A DNA stretch of 64,000 nt from Kribbella soli (GTDB lineage: Bacteria > Actinomycetota > Actinomycetes > Propionibacteriales > Kribbellaceae): contig NZ_SJJZ01000001.1 in the NCBI RefSeq assembly GCF_004331345.1, positions 1,736,001 through 1,800,000 of the forward strand. Reading direction: 5' to 3'. Positions 1 through 8,368 of the stretch are shown here, piece by piece (position 1 is the stretch's first letter; every line of letters begins with the position of its first letter). The position numbers were made by a program, and so were the translations under genes. The notes beneath the pieces are model-generated. The model was not told where the DNA came from. It saw nothing but the letters and a program-made list of their open reading frames with translations, and ran no database searches.

Positions 1-584
1 GCGAACCCGAACAGTTGCCCGCGGCCCCAAGTCTCGCCACCGCCGTCGTCGAGATCCACGTCCGCGATCCCGCGGTACGCCGTGAACCCGGAGTACCGCG
101 GCCCTGCGTACTGCGGATACAGCGCTCCACGCACCACGCTCCGGATCCCGTCGGCGGCCACCAGAAGCTCTGCCCGCAGCTCACCGTTGACCGTGACACC
201 ATCCACATCCTGCGTCACCGTCCGTACGTCGTACCCGGTCCGGACCGTTACCGCCGGACCGAACTCGGCCGTGATCAGGTCGTGGAGCTGCGCGCGATGG
301 ATCATCACCGGGAGCTCCATACCGAGATCGGCCGCGCCGACCACCCAACGGCCGTCGGGTTTACGCATCCCGGCCGGCTTGGCCTGCACCGACGCCTTCT
401 CGACGCCCTTCACCCCGAGCTCCTCGAGTACGGCGACCGCCGACGGCCAGACCGAGATCCCGGCCCCAACCTCACCCAGCTCCGGAGCACGCTCCAGGAC
501 TGTGACCTGCCAGCCGCGCCGTTGCAGCGCGACAGCAGCGATGACCCCTCCGATACCCGCCCCGACCACGATCGCCGTACTCAT
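1..584 (-). CDS. FAD-dependent monooxygenase, N-terminal part (runs off left edge)
   Basis: The visible 194 residues form the start of a class A flavoprotein monooxygenase of the PHBH fold. The dinucleotide-binding motif GAGIGG sits at about residues 8-13, followed by the acidic residue of the second strand (VLER), and the sequence AADGIRS near residue 145 matches the conserved DG motif that touches FAD and NAD(P)H. The ATG at 584 is used because it directly precedes the Rossmann strand. The GD motif and C-terminus lie outside the window. It is transcribed away from a TetR gene across a perfect palindrome, so it is probably the repressed target. The substrate cannot be told from sequence; salicylate- or hydroxybenzoate-type ring hydroxylases are typical relatives. 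Confidence 0.85.
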   Translation of the reverse strand, partial: MSTAIVVGAGIGGVIAAVALQRRGWQVTVLERAPELGEVGAGISVWPSAVAVLEELGVKGVEKASVQAKPAGMRKPDGRWVVGAADLGMELPVMIHRAQLHDLITAEFGPAVTVRTGYDVRTVTQDVDGVTVNGELRAELLVAADGIRSVVRGALYPQYAGPRYSGFTAYRGIADVDLDDGGGETWGRGQLFGF

Positions 585-591
585 GCCATCG

Positions 592-609
592 ACTCTACAG
601 CTGTAGAGT
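592..609. promoter_or_regulatory. Perfect 18-bp palindromic operator between monooxygenase and tetR
   Basis: ACTCTACAGCTGTAGAGT is a perfect palindrome in the 53-bp gap between the two divergent starts. Its size, symmetry and place fit the operator of the TetR protein encoded just to its right, which would repress both genes. Binding is inferred. Confidence 0.7.
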
Positions 610-637
610 TCGGCTGGGAAGTGCGAGACTGTGCGAC

Positions 638-1222
638 GTGACAGGGCCTAAGCAGGTTCCGCGGGGTGCGGATCGGCAGGATGCCATTGCCGACGCCGCG
701 ATCCATCTCGTCGCGACCCGCGGGCTACGCGGGCTGACACACCGCGCCGTCGACGCCGAGGCGGGCCTGCCGCCGGGCTCCACGTCGTACTACCTGCGGA
801 CGCGGAACGCTCTGCTCACCGCGTGCGTGAGCCGGATGCTCACCCGGGACGTGGCCGGGATGCCGCCGGCCGGGGCGGATCCGGTCGAGCTGATGGTGGC
901 GATGACGGCGGGACTCGCGCAGGATCGGCCGGACGATCTGGTGGCGCGGTACGAGTTGTCGCTGGAGGCGAGCCGTCAGCCGGAACTGCGGACCGCGATC
1001 GTCGAAGGCGGGCGGCAGTTGCGGACGATGCTCGCACAGTTGCTGGCCGGACTCGACGTACCCGATCCGGAGGCGGCGGCGTGGCCGGTCGCCGCGATGC
1101 TGGACGGACTGATGTACGACCGGGTCGCCGGGACCGGGACAACGCTCTCACCAGAAGCGTTCGAGGCCGCCGTACGACGCTCTGTCACGGCGCTGATCGC
1201 CGGGCTCAGAGACGGTCCGTGA
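638..1222 (+). CDS. TetR family transcriptional regulator
   Basis: A 194-residue protein with an N-terminal TetR helix-turn-helix at about residues 12-58 (IADAAIHLVATRGLRGLTHR, then the recognition helix near PPGSTSYYLRTRN). The C-terminal two thirds are helical and lack a recognisable ligand class. The GTG at 638 is the only start before the DNA-binding domain; no strong ribosome site precedes it. It diverges from the flavin monooxygenase gene with an 18-bp palindrome between them, the standard arrangement for a ligand-released local repressor. The ligand is probably the monooxygenase substrate or product. The 3' end overlaps the convergent membrane protein gene by 17 bp. Confidence 0.85.
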   Translation: MTGPKQVPRGADRQDAIADAAIHLVATRGLRGLTHRAVDAEAGLPPGSTSYYLRTRNALLTACVSRMLTRDVAGMPPAGADPVELMVAMTAGLAQDRPDDLVARYELSLEASRQPELRTAIVEGGRQLRTMLAQLLAGLDVPDPEAAAWPVAAMLDGLMYDRVAGTGTTLSPEAFEAAVRRSVTALIAGLRDGP

Positions 1223-1628
1223 CCGCGACGAAGGTGAAGTAGCCGACACCGAGCAGCATGCCCACGTGGCCGAGGACGGACAGCCCGGCGCCGGAGCCCC
1301 AGGCGTCACTCTGCGCATCCTCGGAGTGCTTGCCGCCGCTCGGCAGCCAACGGGCCAGAAGCAACAATCCGATGACCGTCAGCAACCACCAACCGGCCAG
1401 CATGACCAGAGCGATCTCCCGCCGACCGGTGACCAGGGCAACGACCCAGCCGATCAGCGTGATCACTCCGACCACGGTGTGCAGCCGTATCAGCGTTGCG
1501 GAGTACCCGTGCCGGCCGGCGCCGTGACCGGTGCCGTCGACAACAGTCCCGCCGAGCCGGACGCGCGTGATCAGTACGACGACCGCCCCGAGGGCGGTCA
1601 GGAACCAAGTGACGTTCGACCATTCCAC
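1206..1628 (-). CDS. Small four-helix integral membrane protein, unknown function
   Basis: A 140-residue protein with about four hydrophobic helices (near residues 4-20, 42-62, 68-90 and 115-137) and a short soluble loop between the last two. No catalytic motif is visible. The GTG at 1628 is preferred over an ATG at 1667 because AAGGA lies 7 nt upstream of it and the longer form would add a Gly/Arg-rich non-membrane leader. Its C-terminal coding end overlaps the tetR gene by 17 bp in convergent orientation. Related small membrane proteins of unknown role are common in actinomycetes; no specific family is claimed. Confidence 0.65.
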   Translation of the reverse strand: MEWSNVTWFLTALGAVVVLITRVRLGGTVVDGTGHGAGRHGYSATLIRLHTVVGVITLIGWVVALVTGRREIALVMLAGWWLLTVIGLLLLARWLPSGGKHSEDAQSDAWGSGAGLSVLGHVGMLLGVGYFTFVAVTDRL

Positions 1629-1699
1629 GCACCGATCCTTACCCCTCCCACCCCCCACGTGAACCATTCAGCGTGTCGTCCCACCCACCTCCCCCACCA

Positions 1700-1758
1700 A
1701 CTTTGTGCACCCACCGCCCATTTTTCAGCGTCCGAAATGGTCGGTGGGTGCACAAAGT
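1700..1758. repeat. 17-bp perfect inverted repeat with nested 6-bp stem
   Basis: The arms are actttgtgcacccaccg at 1700-1716 and its exact complement at 1742-1758, with a 25-nt centre whose CCATTT/AAATGG ends can extend the stem. It lies between the stop of the GQGT-repeat gene (1837) and the start of the next leftward gene (1628). A leftward terminator is the simplest reading, although no T-run follows and the structure is AT-richer than its surroundings. Confidence 0.7.
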
Positions 1759-1836
1759 CTCTGCGTACGCGGGGGCGTACGGCGGGACGCCCGGCGGGCC
1801 TGAGTGTCCGCTCGGGGCCCGCCGGGCTGACTCGGT

Positions 1837-2265
1837 TCAGCTGGTTTGCGTTTGGCCCGGAACCTGCTGGGTTCCCTGGCCTTGCTGGGTTCCCTGACCT
1901 TGACCCTGGCCGGGGAGTGTGCCCTGCCCAGTGCCTTGGCCCGTGCCCTGGCCGGTGCCTTGGCCGTTGCCCTGGGGGAATCCGCCGCGCATTCCGCCGC
2001 CGGGGCCGCCGAACTGTCCCTGCTGGTTGCTGGTGCCGTCCCACGAGTGCCCGACCGCCATGCCGCCGAGGAAGGCCAGCACAGCAAGGATCGAACCGGC
2101 ACCGGCCAGCACCAGATTGCTCGGCCGCCCACTGCCCTTCGCCACCTCGGACTGCTGTTCTGTCGGTTGCTGCGGCGCGGGCTGCTGGGCCGGCGGGGTC
2201 GTCGGGTTGTTCTGGGCGGCCTGCGCCGCCTGGAACTGGGCTTCTGCGGACTGTGTCATCTTCAT
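1837..2265 (-). CDS. Single-pass membrane protein with Gly-Gln-Gly-Thr repeat tail
   Basis: A 142-residue protein with three parts: a Gln/Ala/Pro-rich cytoplasmic N-terminus (1-46), one membrane helix (about 49-70, LVLAGAGSILAVLAFLGG) and a disordered outside tail made of Gly-Gln-Gly-Thr repeats. Its ATG overlaps the stop of the GT39 gene by ATGA, so the two are translationally coupled. The low-complexity tail resembles the Gly/Gln/Thr-rich linker inside the adjacent GT39 protein. It may be a partner or an O-mannosylated substrate of that enzyme, as Thr-rich extracytoplasmic tails are typical acceptors, but this is inference; no known domain is recognised. Confidence 0.75.
   Translation of the reverse strand: MKMTQSAEAQFQAAQAAQNNPTTPPAQQPAPQQPTEQQSEVAKGSGRPSNLVLAGAGSILAVLAFLGGMAVGHSWDGTSNQQGQFGGPGGGMRGGFPQGNGQGTGQGTGQGTGQGTLPGQGQGQGTQQGQGTQQVPGQTQTS
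1918..1990 (-). repeat. 12-nt coding tandem repeat (GQGT units)
   Basis: Read leftward, the DNA repeats the 12-nt unit GGN-CAR-GGC-ACN about five times with third-position drift, encoding consecutive Gly-Gln-Gly-Thr units. Such near-identical units make copy number prone to change by slippage. Confidence 0.75.
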
Positions 2266-4259
2266 GCTCCTGTTCCGGTGGAGAGGTCGTAGACGGTGGT
2301 GCTGCCGACGGTCTGGGACTGGAAGTTCTCACTGACCCAGGTGGCGATCTCGCTGGAAGTGCCGTTGCGGCCGCCCATCATCCCGCCGCCACTGCTCCCG
2401 ATGAAGTAGTGGATCTTGCCCTGGGCAACCAGTTCCTTGAACTCGTCGAGCGACGGCGCCGGGTCGGTCCCGTTGAACCCGCCGATCGCCATGATCGGCT
2501 CGCCAGACGCGATCTGCAGCGGCGCGGCCCCGTTCGCGGTGAGTGCCGCGGCGGTCCAGGTGTACCCCTTCGCGCCCTGCTGCAGCAGCGTTATCAGCTC
2601 GCTGGAGACTCCGCTGATCCCGCCACCGCCGAGGAACCCGCCCATACCGCCACCACCAGGACCACCCTGCTGCTGCGTAGTACCGGTCCCGGGCTGCTGA
2701 GTACCAGTGCCAGGCGGCGTACCCATCCGGCCGCCGCCACCGAAGCCACCGCGTCCGCCCATGCCACCGGCCCCCGAGGGGCCGGCGGACGGCAGTGCAC
2801 CGGCGTGCGCCGCACTGATCGTCTCGACCGAGTACGCCGTCGGCCCGGCCAGTGCGCTCACCGCGAGCAGTGTCGCCGCGAACAGCCCGGCTCGCCGAGC
2901 CGCCGTACGGTGCAACTTCAACTCAGGCAGCACCATCAGGAGCCCGGCCGCCACCACACCGGTCGCCAGAACGACCCAGCGCAACCACGGCTGCCACAAC
3001 GGCGTCTGGTTCAGCAGTGCGAAGCTCCACCCGGCCGTCAGCAGGATTCCACCGGCCAACGTTGTCCGCGGCAACCATTCGGTACGCCGCTTCCAGAGCA
3101 CCGCCATCGCCGCACCGATCAGTGCGCCGATCGCCGGAGCCAGCGCGATCATGTAGTAGCTGTGGATGATGCCCTGCATGTAGCTGAACACCAGACCGGT
3201 GACTACCAGCCAGCCACCCCACAGCAGCGCGAACGCCCGCTTCCGATCGGTCCGCGGCGCTTTGCCCGAGGCAACAACGAGCACGATCGTCGCGAGCAGA
3301 GCCGCCGGCAGCAGCCAAGCGATCTGCGAGGCGAACTCACCGCCGAACAGCCGCTGCACACCGGCCGCGCCGCCCCAGCCGGCGCCGCCCGTCCCGCCGC
3401 CGACCGAACCGGTCTCGTTGCCGTTCAACCGGCCGAGGCCGTTGTAGCCGAGGGTCAGTTCGAGAATGCTGTTCGTCGACGACCCGCCGATGTACGGACG
3501 TGACGAGGCCGGGATCAGCTCGACGATCGCGACCCACCAGCCGGCGCTCACGATCAGAGAAACCGTCGCCAGCACCAGGTGCACGAGACGCTTCCCGAAC
3601 GCCGGCTTCCCGGCGACCAGGTACGCGATCCCGAACGCCGGCAGGATCAGGAACGCCTGCAGCATCTTCGTCAGGAACCCGAACCCGACCAGCGCACCGG
3701 CCAGTATCATCCAGCGCGCCGCGTGCTTGGTCGAGTCGATCGCCCGCGTCACTGCCCACGCACCGGCGCAGAGCAGCAGGATCAACAGCGCATCCGGGTT
3801 GTTGAACCGGAACATCAGTACGGCGACCGGCGTCATCGCGAGGATCGCTCCGGCCAGCAGGCCGGCGTTCGCGGAGAACCAGCGCCGTACGGACACGTAC
3901 ACGAAGCCGACGCTCGCGACGCCCATCAGCGCCTCGGGTACCAGCATGCTCCAGGTGTTGAATCCGAAGATCCGCCCCGACAGCCCCATCACCCACAGCG
4001 AGGCGGGGGTCTTGTCGACAGTGATGAAGCTGGAGGAGTCGAACGACCCGAAGAACCAGGCCTTCCAGCTCGTCGACCCGGCCTGCACCGCGGCGGCGTA
4101 GTACTCGTTCGCGTAGCCGTTCTTGGACAGGCCCCACAGGTACGCGATCGCGGTCAGCGCCAGCAGACCGCCGTACAGGACCTTGTCCCGGCCGAAGGTG
4201 AACTGCGTGGCGATCGCGCGAGGTCTTGTCGCCTCGACGGGATCGGACAGCGTTGCCAT
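2262..4259 (-). CDS. GT39 (ArnT/PMT-like) membrane mannosyltransferase
   Basis: A 665-residue polytopic membrane glycosyltransferase. The N-terminal half has the GT-C features: a first outside loop with acidic residues after helix 1 (NEYYAAAVQAGS near residue 51), the stretch FITVDKTPASLWVMG near 77 that is typical of the ArnT-like family, and about ten hydrophobic helices to about residue 475. A Gly/Gln/Thr-rich low-complexity stretch (about 490-560) leads to a conserved soluble C-terminal domain. Enzymes of this type use polyprenyl-phosphate sugars as donors on the outer membrane face. The start at 4259 is 1 nt from the stop of the GT2-GtrA gene that would make such a donor, so the two act in sequence. 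The acceptor is unknown. Confidence 0.85.
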   Translation of the reverse strand: MATLSDPVEATRPRAIATQFTFGRDKVLYGGLLALTAIAYLWGLSKNGYANEYYAAAVQAGSTSWKAWFFGSFDSSSFITVDKTPASLWVMGLSGRIFGFNTWSMLVPEALMGVASVGFVYVSVRRWFSANAGLLAGAILAMTPVAVLMFRFNNPDALLILLLCAGAWAVTRAIDSTKHAARWMILAGALVGFGFLTKMLQAFLILPAFGIAYLVAGKPAFGKRLVHLVLATVSLIVSAGWWVAIVELIPASSRPYIGGSSTNSILELTLGYNGLGRLNGNETGSVGGGTGGAGWGGAAGVQRLFGGEFASQIAWLLPAALLATIVLVVASGKAPRTDRKRAFALLWGGWLVVTGLVFSYMQGIIHSYYMIALAPAIGALIGAAMAVLWKRRTEWLPRTTLAGGILLTAGWSFALLNQTPLWQPWLRWVVLATGVVAAGLLMVLPELKLHRTAARRAGLFAATLLAVSALAGPTAYSVETISAAHAGALPSAGPSGAGGMGGRGGFGGGGRMGTPPGTGTQQPGTGTTQQQGGPGGGGMGGFLGGGGISGVSSELITLLQQGAKGYTWTAAALTANGAAPLQIASGEPIMAIGGFNGTDPAPSLDEFKELVAQGKIHYFIGSSGGGMMGGRNGTSSEIATWVSENFQSQTVGSTTVYDLSTGTGA

Positions 4260-4260
4260 A

Positions 4261-5481
4261 TCAGTTGCTCCGGGTGTTTTCGAGAACCGCCGGGGGTTCG
4301 AAGGAAGGGATGGTGGGTGCGTCGTCGTCGAAGACCCAGGCCTGGAAGAGGCTGAACCGGACGACGGTCGCGGCCAGGTTCGCGATGGTCAGGACGGTGA
4401 TCTCCACCGCCTGGTGCGGCGCGGCGACCGCGGTGTGCAACAGCCAGAGCGACGCCGCGGTCAGGCTCCAGCCGATCCCGAAGGTGACCAGGCCGCGCAG
4501 GTGATGCCGCCAGCGGCCTTCCACGCCGCGGACGCCGAAGGTGATCCGCCGGTTGAGCGCGGTGTTGCCGACCGCGGTGATCAGCAGCGCCAGCAGGTTC
4601 GCCACCTGGGCCGGCATGCCCTGCCGCAGCACGAGATAGAGCAGCGCGTACGCCGCCGTACTCAGCACCCCGACCGCGCCGAACCGCAGGACCCGCGCGG
4701 CCATCGCGGTCCGCGGATCGAGGATGCGCGGCCGGCCGTACTTCTGCCGGATCGGCTCCAGGTCGAGGCGACTGCGCATCAGCCGGGCGATCCCCCGCAG
4801 GTCCTCGCCCACCGTCTTCGCGATTGCGACCCGGGAGTCCAGGTCGTCGACCCAGTCCACCGGTACTTCGTGGATCCGCAGCCCGGCCTGCTCCGCGAGC
4901 ACCAGCAACTCGGTGTCGAAGAACCAGCTGGTGTCCTCCACCAGCGGCAGCAGTTCGCGGGCCACGTCGGCGCGGATCGCCTTGAACCCGCACTGCGCGT
5001 CGGAGAAGTGCGCGCTCAACGTTGCCCGTAGCAACAGGTTGTACGAGCGCGAGATGAACTCCCGCTTCGGCCGCCGGACCACCCGGGAGCCCTTCGCCAA
5101 CCGGGTGCCGATGGCAACGTCACTGTGCCCGGCGAGCAGCGGCGCGACCAGCGGCAGCAGCGCGTTCAGGTGGGTGGACAGGTCGACGTCCATGTAGGCG
5201 AGCACCTCGGCGGTGCTTGCGGACCAGACCTGTTTCAGCGCGCGGCCGCGCCCGGACTGCTCGAGCCGGACCACCCGGACACCGGGCAGCTCGGCGGCGA
5301 GCAGCGTACCGATCTCATATGTCGCGTCCGTACTTCCGTTGTCCGCGATGCAGACCTCGGCCGGAAACGGGAAAGCGGTGTCGAGGAACTCCCGCAACCG
5401 TCTGATGTTCGGTCCGAGGTCGTTTTCCTCGTTCTTGACGGGTACGACGATCTCGACCCGAGGATGACCTGGAATCTGCAT
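4261..5481 (-). CDS. Bifunctional GT2 polyprenyl-phosphate glycosyltransferase / GtrA protein
   Basis: A 406-residue fusion. Residues 1-240 are a DPM1-like family 2 glycosyltransferase (VEIVVPVKNEE at 9, nucleotide-sugar DxD-like YMDVDLS near 115, QCGFKAIR near 162) that loads a sugar onto polyprenyl phosphate in the cytoplasm. Residues about 265-385 form a four-helix GtrA domain, a family linked to moving lipid-bound sugars across the membrane. The ATG at 5481 immediately precedes the first strand. It is the first gene of a leftward operon with the GT39 transferase (TGATATG junction) and the GQGT-tail protein. Together they look like a module for extracytoplasmic glycosylation. The sugar identity is not proven. 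Confidence 0.88.
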   Translation of the reverse strand: MQIPGHPRVEIVVPVKNEENDLGPNIRRLREFLDTAFPFPAEVCIADNGSTDATYEIGTLLAAELPGVRVVRLEQSGRGRALKQVWSASTAEVLAYMDVDLSTHLNALLPLVAPLLAGHSDVAIGTRLAKGSRVVRRPKREFISRSYNLLLRATLSAHFSDAQCGFKAIRADVARELLPLVEDTSWFFDTELLVLAEQAGLRIHEVPVDWVDDLDSRVAIAKTVGEDLRGIARLMRSRLDLEPIRQKYGRPRILDPRTAMAARVLRFGAVGVLSTAAYALLYLVLRQGMPAQVANLLALLITAVGNTALNRRITFGVRGVEGRWRHHLRGLVTFGIGWSLTAASLWLLHTAVAAPHQAVEITVLTIANLAATVVRFSLFQAWVFDDDAPTIPSFEPPAVLENTRSN

Positions 5482-5544
5482 GTCACCGATGCTGGTCGGT
5501 GAACCTGAGTCAACCCCTGTGCGTGGCTGGCAACTTCCTGGGAG

Positions 5545-5937
5545 TCACCGCGTGCGACGGAGCCAGAGCAGGCCGAGCACAGGGAGGACGAGCGGCACGA
5601 AGCCGTACCCCTGCCCGAAGTGCGACCACACGGTCGCGTCCGGGAAGTCGTCCGGTACGGCGTAACTGAAGGCGCCGATCGCGATCACGCCGGCCAGCTC
5701 GATCGCGATCGCGGCCGTGGCGACCTTGCGCGACACCACGGTCGCCTTCGCCAGCGCGAACGTCGCGGCGCAATAGATGACCGCGGCAACGGCCGACAAC
5801 AGGTACGCGATCGGGGCGTCACCGAACTTCGTCGCGATCTGTACGCCGGCCCGCGCGGTCGCGGCCAGCGCGAACACGCCGTACACCGCGATCAGGATCC
5901 GTCCGGGCCCGTGCTTCGTGGCCGCTGGATCGGTCAC
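5545..5937 (-). CDS. Four-helix membrane protein, unknown function
   Basis: A 130-residue integral membrane protein with helices near residues 13-33, 42-62, 70-95 and 108-126, ending in a basic tail. It starts with GTG at 5937, 1 nt after the stop of the preceding gene (TGAGGTG), so it is coupled to it. No functional motif is visible. Similar pairs of small membrane proteins next to purB occur in actinomycetes, but I do not know a function. Confidence 0.7.
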   Translation of the reverse strand: MTDPAATKHGPGRILIAVYGVFALAATARAGVQIATKFGDAPIAYLLSAVAAVIYCAATFALAKATVVSRKVATAAIAIELAGVIAIGAFSYAVPDDFPDATVWSHFGQGYGFVPLVLPVLGLLWLRRTR

Positions 5938-5938
5938 C

Positions 5939-6295
5939 TCAGACCGCCCACAGGTCGTGAAGGCGCAGCTCGAGGATCGGGATCACCAGGCAGGCGATGG
6001 CCAGCGCACCGGCACCCCACCGGCTGCTCTCGGCCAGCGCCCAGAACGCCCCGATCGGCAGGATGATCAGCGACCCGATCAGGTACCCGATGAAGAACGG
6101 CCCGGACACGTCCCGGTCGGTAGCGGCGTACTGCACGATCCCGACGACCAGTTGCGCGACCAGCCCGACCTCGACAACCCCGACCGCACCCAGCACAGTC
6201 CAGTCGATCCGCTTGTCCCGCGCCGCGAGCACGACGGCATACACCATCGCAGCCAGCGCCAACGCAACAAGACCCCAGGTAAGCGGTGCAAACAC
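5939..6295 (-). CDS. Small membrane protein, unknown function
   Basis: A 118-residue protein with four predicted membrane helices (about 5-24, 33-54, 68-88 and 92-112) and short charged loops. Its GTG start at 6295 lies 3 nt after the purB stop, and its own stop is 1 nt from the next membrane gene, so purB and the two membrane genes appear to form one leftward transcript. No catalytic residues or known family signature are seen. Confidence 0.7.
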   Translation of the reverse strand: MFAPLTWGLVALALAAMVYAVVLAARDKRIDWTVLGAVGVVEVGLVAQLVVGIVQYAATDRDVSGPFFIGYLIGSLIILPIGAFWALAESSRWGAGALAIACLVIPILELRLHDLWAV

Positions 6296-6298
6296 GAG

Positions 6299-7735
6299 TT
6301 AGAGGATGTCACCCGGGGTGTAAGCGGCTGCTTCCGGGTGGCGCTTGGCGAGTTCGTCGATCTTCGCGACGACGGCGCCGACCTGGGCGACGGCTGCGCC
6401 GGTGAAGGACAGGGGCTCGCCGACGATGCCGACGATCTGCTCCTCGGTGAGGCCGAGGCGACCGTCGGCGCCGAGGCGGTGGAACAGGTCGTTCGCCGCG
6501 AGGCCCTTGCGCAGGTCCAGCGCGGTGGCGACCGCGTGCTCCTTGATCACCTCGTGCGCGGTCTCCCGGCCGACACCGTTCTTCACCGCGGCCATCAGCA
6601 CCTTGGTCGTGGTCAGGAACGGCAGGTACCGCTCGAGCTCCCGCGACACCACCGCCGGGTACACCCCGAACTCGTCCAGCACGGTCAGGAACGTCTCGAA
6701 CAGCCCGTCCAGCGCGAAGAACGCGTCCGGCAGCGCGACCCGCCGTACGACGGAACAGAAGACGTCGCCCTCGTTCCACTGGTTGCCGGCCAGCTCGCCG
6801 GCCATCGACGCGTACCCGCGGAGGATGACCGCGAGACCGTTGACGCGCTCGCAGGACCGGGTGTTCATCTTGTGCGGCATCGCCGAGGAGCCGACCTGGC
6901 CCTCCTTGAAGCCTTCGGTGACCAGCTCGTGCCCGGCCATCAGCCGGATCGTGGTCGCCAGGCTCGACGGCCCCGCGGCCAGCTGCACCAGCGCGGACAC
7001 GACCTCGTAGTCGAGCGACCGCGGGTACACCTGGCCGACGCTCGTCAGCGTGTGGCTGAACCCAAGGTGCTGGGCGATGTCCTGCTCCAGCTCCTCCAGC
7101 TTGGCCGGGTCACCCCCGAACAGGTCGAGCATGTCCTGCGACGTACCCACCGGACCCTTGATGCCGCGCAGCGGGTACCGCTCGATCAGCTCTTCGATCC
7201 GCGCGACCGCGACCAGCAGCTCGTCGGCGGCCGACGCGAACCGCTTGCCCAGCGTGGTCGCCTGCGCGGCCACGTTGTGCGAGCGCCCGGTCAGCACCAG
7301 CGCCGCGTGGTCGGCCGCCAGCTGGCCCAGCCGTACGGCGGTTGCCACCGCACGGTCCCGGACCAGTTCCAGGCCGGCGCGGATCTGGAGCTGCTCCACG
7401 TTCTCGGTCAGGTCACGACTCGTCATCCCCTTGTGGATGTGTTCGTGCCCGGCGAGCGCGCTGAACTCCTCGATCCGCGCCTTCACGTCATGTCGCGTGA
7501 CCCGCTCGCGGTCCGCGATCGACGCCAGGTCGACCTGGTCGACCACTCGTTCATAGTCCTCGACGACCCCGTCCGGAACCGCGACCCCGAGCCGGCTCTG
7601 GGCCTTCAGTACGGCGACCCAGAGCTTCCGCTCGAGCACGATCTTGTGCTCCGGTGACCACAGCTCCGCCATCGACAGACTGGCGTAGCGCGCGGCGAGA
7701 ACGTTGGGGATCCGGGGTTTGGTCACGAACCCCAT
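6299..7735 (-). CDS. purB: Adenylosuccinate lyase
   Basis: This 478-residue fumarase/aspartase-superfamily enzyme cleaves SAICAR to AICAR and adenylosuccinate to AMP, releasing fumarate, in cytoplasmic purine synthesis. The superfamily signature SSAMPHKMN is at about residues 287-295 and supplies the flexible catalytic-serine loop. TSRDLTENVEQ near residue 108 and TGRSHNVAAQAT near 150 carry the expected substrate-binding Thr/Ser and His. The ATG at 7735 is used; a GTG three codons later is possible. Its partners purD and purA lie elsewhere in the window, and two small membrane protein genes follow within 4 nt. Confidence 0.95.
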   Translation of the reverse strand: MGFVTKPRIPNVLAARYASLSMAELWSPEHKIVLERKLWVAVLKAQSRLGVAVPDGVVEDYERVVDQVDLASIADRERVTRHDVKARIEEFSALAGHEHIHKGMTSRDLTENVEQLQIRAGLELVRDRAVATAVRLGQLAADHAALVLTGRSHNVAAQATTLGKRFASAADELLVAVARIEELIERYPLRGIKGPVGTSQDMLDLFGGDPAKLEELEQDIAQHLGFSHTLTSVGQVYPRSLDYEVVSALVQLAAGPSSLATTIRLMAGHELVTEGFKEGQVGSSAMPHKMNTRSCERVNGLAVILRGYASMAGELAGNQWNEGDVFCSVVRRVALPDAFFALDGLFETFLTVLDEFGVYPAVVSRELERYLPFLTTTKVLMAAVKNGVGRETAHEVIKEHAVATALDLRKGLAANDLFHRLGADGRLGLTEEQIVGIVGEPLSFTGAAVAQVGAVVAKIDELAKRHPEAAAYTPGDIL

Positions 7736-7750
7736 TCTCCCAGACGGCGA

Positions 7751-8368
7751 CTAGCTGACGGTCACCAGACCACAGAGCAGCGAACCGGACAGCGTGCACA
7801 CCCGGTACGAGCCCGAGGGCAGGCCCTTCGGCATCGCCAGCGTGTACGGACCGGCGCCCGTGTACGACGGGATGCTCATCCCCATCTCACCCGTCATCCG
7901 GATCGCGTACGGCGTGGTCGCGTCGCCCGGGACCTTCGCCACCAGCGTGTACAGCGCCACCTCCGGCTTGGAGGCCGAGGACAGCGAGAACGTCACCGCG
8001 CGGAGCTGCTTGTCCGGGAACGAGGCGACGAACTGGCCGCCGGCGGTCTTGGTCAGCGTGGTCGCCGACTTCAGCCCCAGCGGGCCGGCCTTCTGGACCG
8101 GCGGCGCGGACGGCACCGACTCGACCGACGGCGGGACGACCTTGTTCGTGGGCACCGGGCTGTCGGCCACGGGCGCGTTCGAGGCCGGGCGGAGCGTCGG
8201 GACGATCGCGACGGCGCCGACCACAGCGGCCGCACCGATCACGGTCAGACCGGCGGTCCGGCGGCGCTTGCGGGTCTTGGCCGTGGTCAGAACGGAGTCG
8301 AAGTCTCCGGCGGACTCGGCGGCGCGGCGGTCGGCCAGCGCCTGCAGGTCCTCCTGCAGATCAGGCAT
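7751..8368 (-). CDS. Single-pass membrane protein, probable anti-sigma partner
   Basis: A 205-residue protein with a short cytoplasmic N-terminus rich in charged residues (1-40), a basic stop-transfer stretch KTRKRRR, one membrane helix (about 41-61) and a secreted domain of about 140 residues. The ATG at 8368 is chosen over an upstream GTG because GAGGAG lies 8 nt before it. That start overlaps the sigma factor stop by 8 nt, so the pair is coupled. There is no zinc anti-sigma HxxxCxxC motif; anti-sigma function is inferred only from topology and position, and a simple target of the sigma factor is the alternative. Confidence 0.75.
   Translation of the reverse strand: MPDLQEDLQALADRRAAESAGDFDSVLTTAKTRKRRRTAGLTVIGAAAVVGAVAIVPTLRPASNAPVADSPVPTNKVVPPSVESVPSAPPVQKAGPLGLKSATTLTKTAGGQFVASFPDKQLRAVTFSLSSASKPEVALYTLVAKVPGDATTPYAIRMTGEMGMSIPSYTGAGPYTLAMPKGLPSGSYRVCTLSGSLLCGLVTVS

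Noticed and set aside
1266-3503. 745-codon + frame opposite the GT39 gene
   Set aside because: Antisense shadow, low-complexity sequence spanning three real genes and the inverted repeat.
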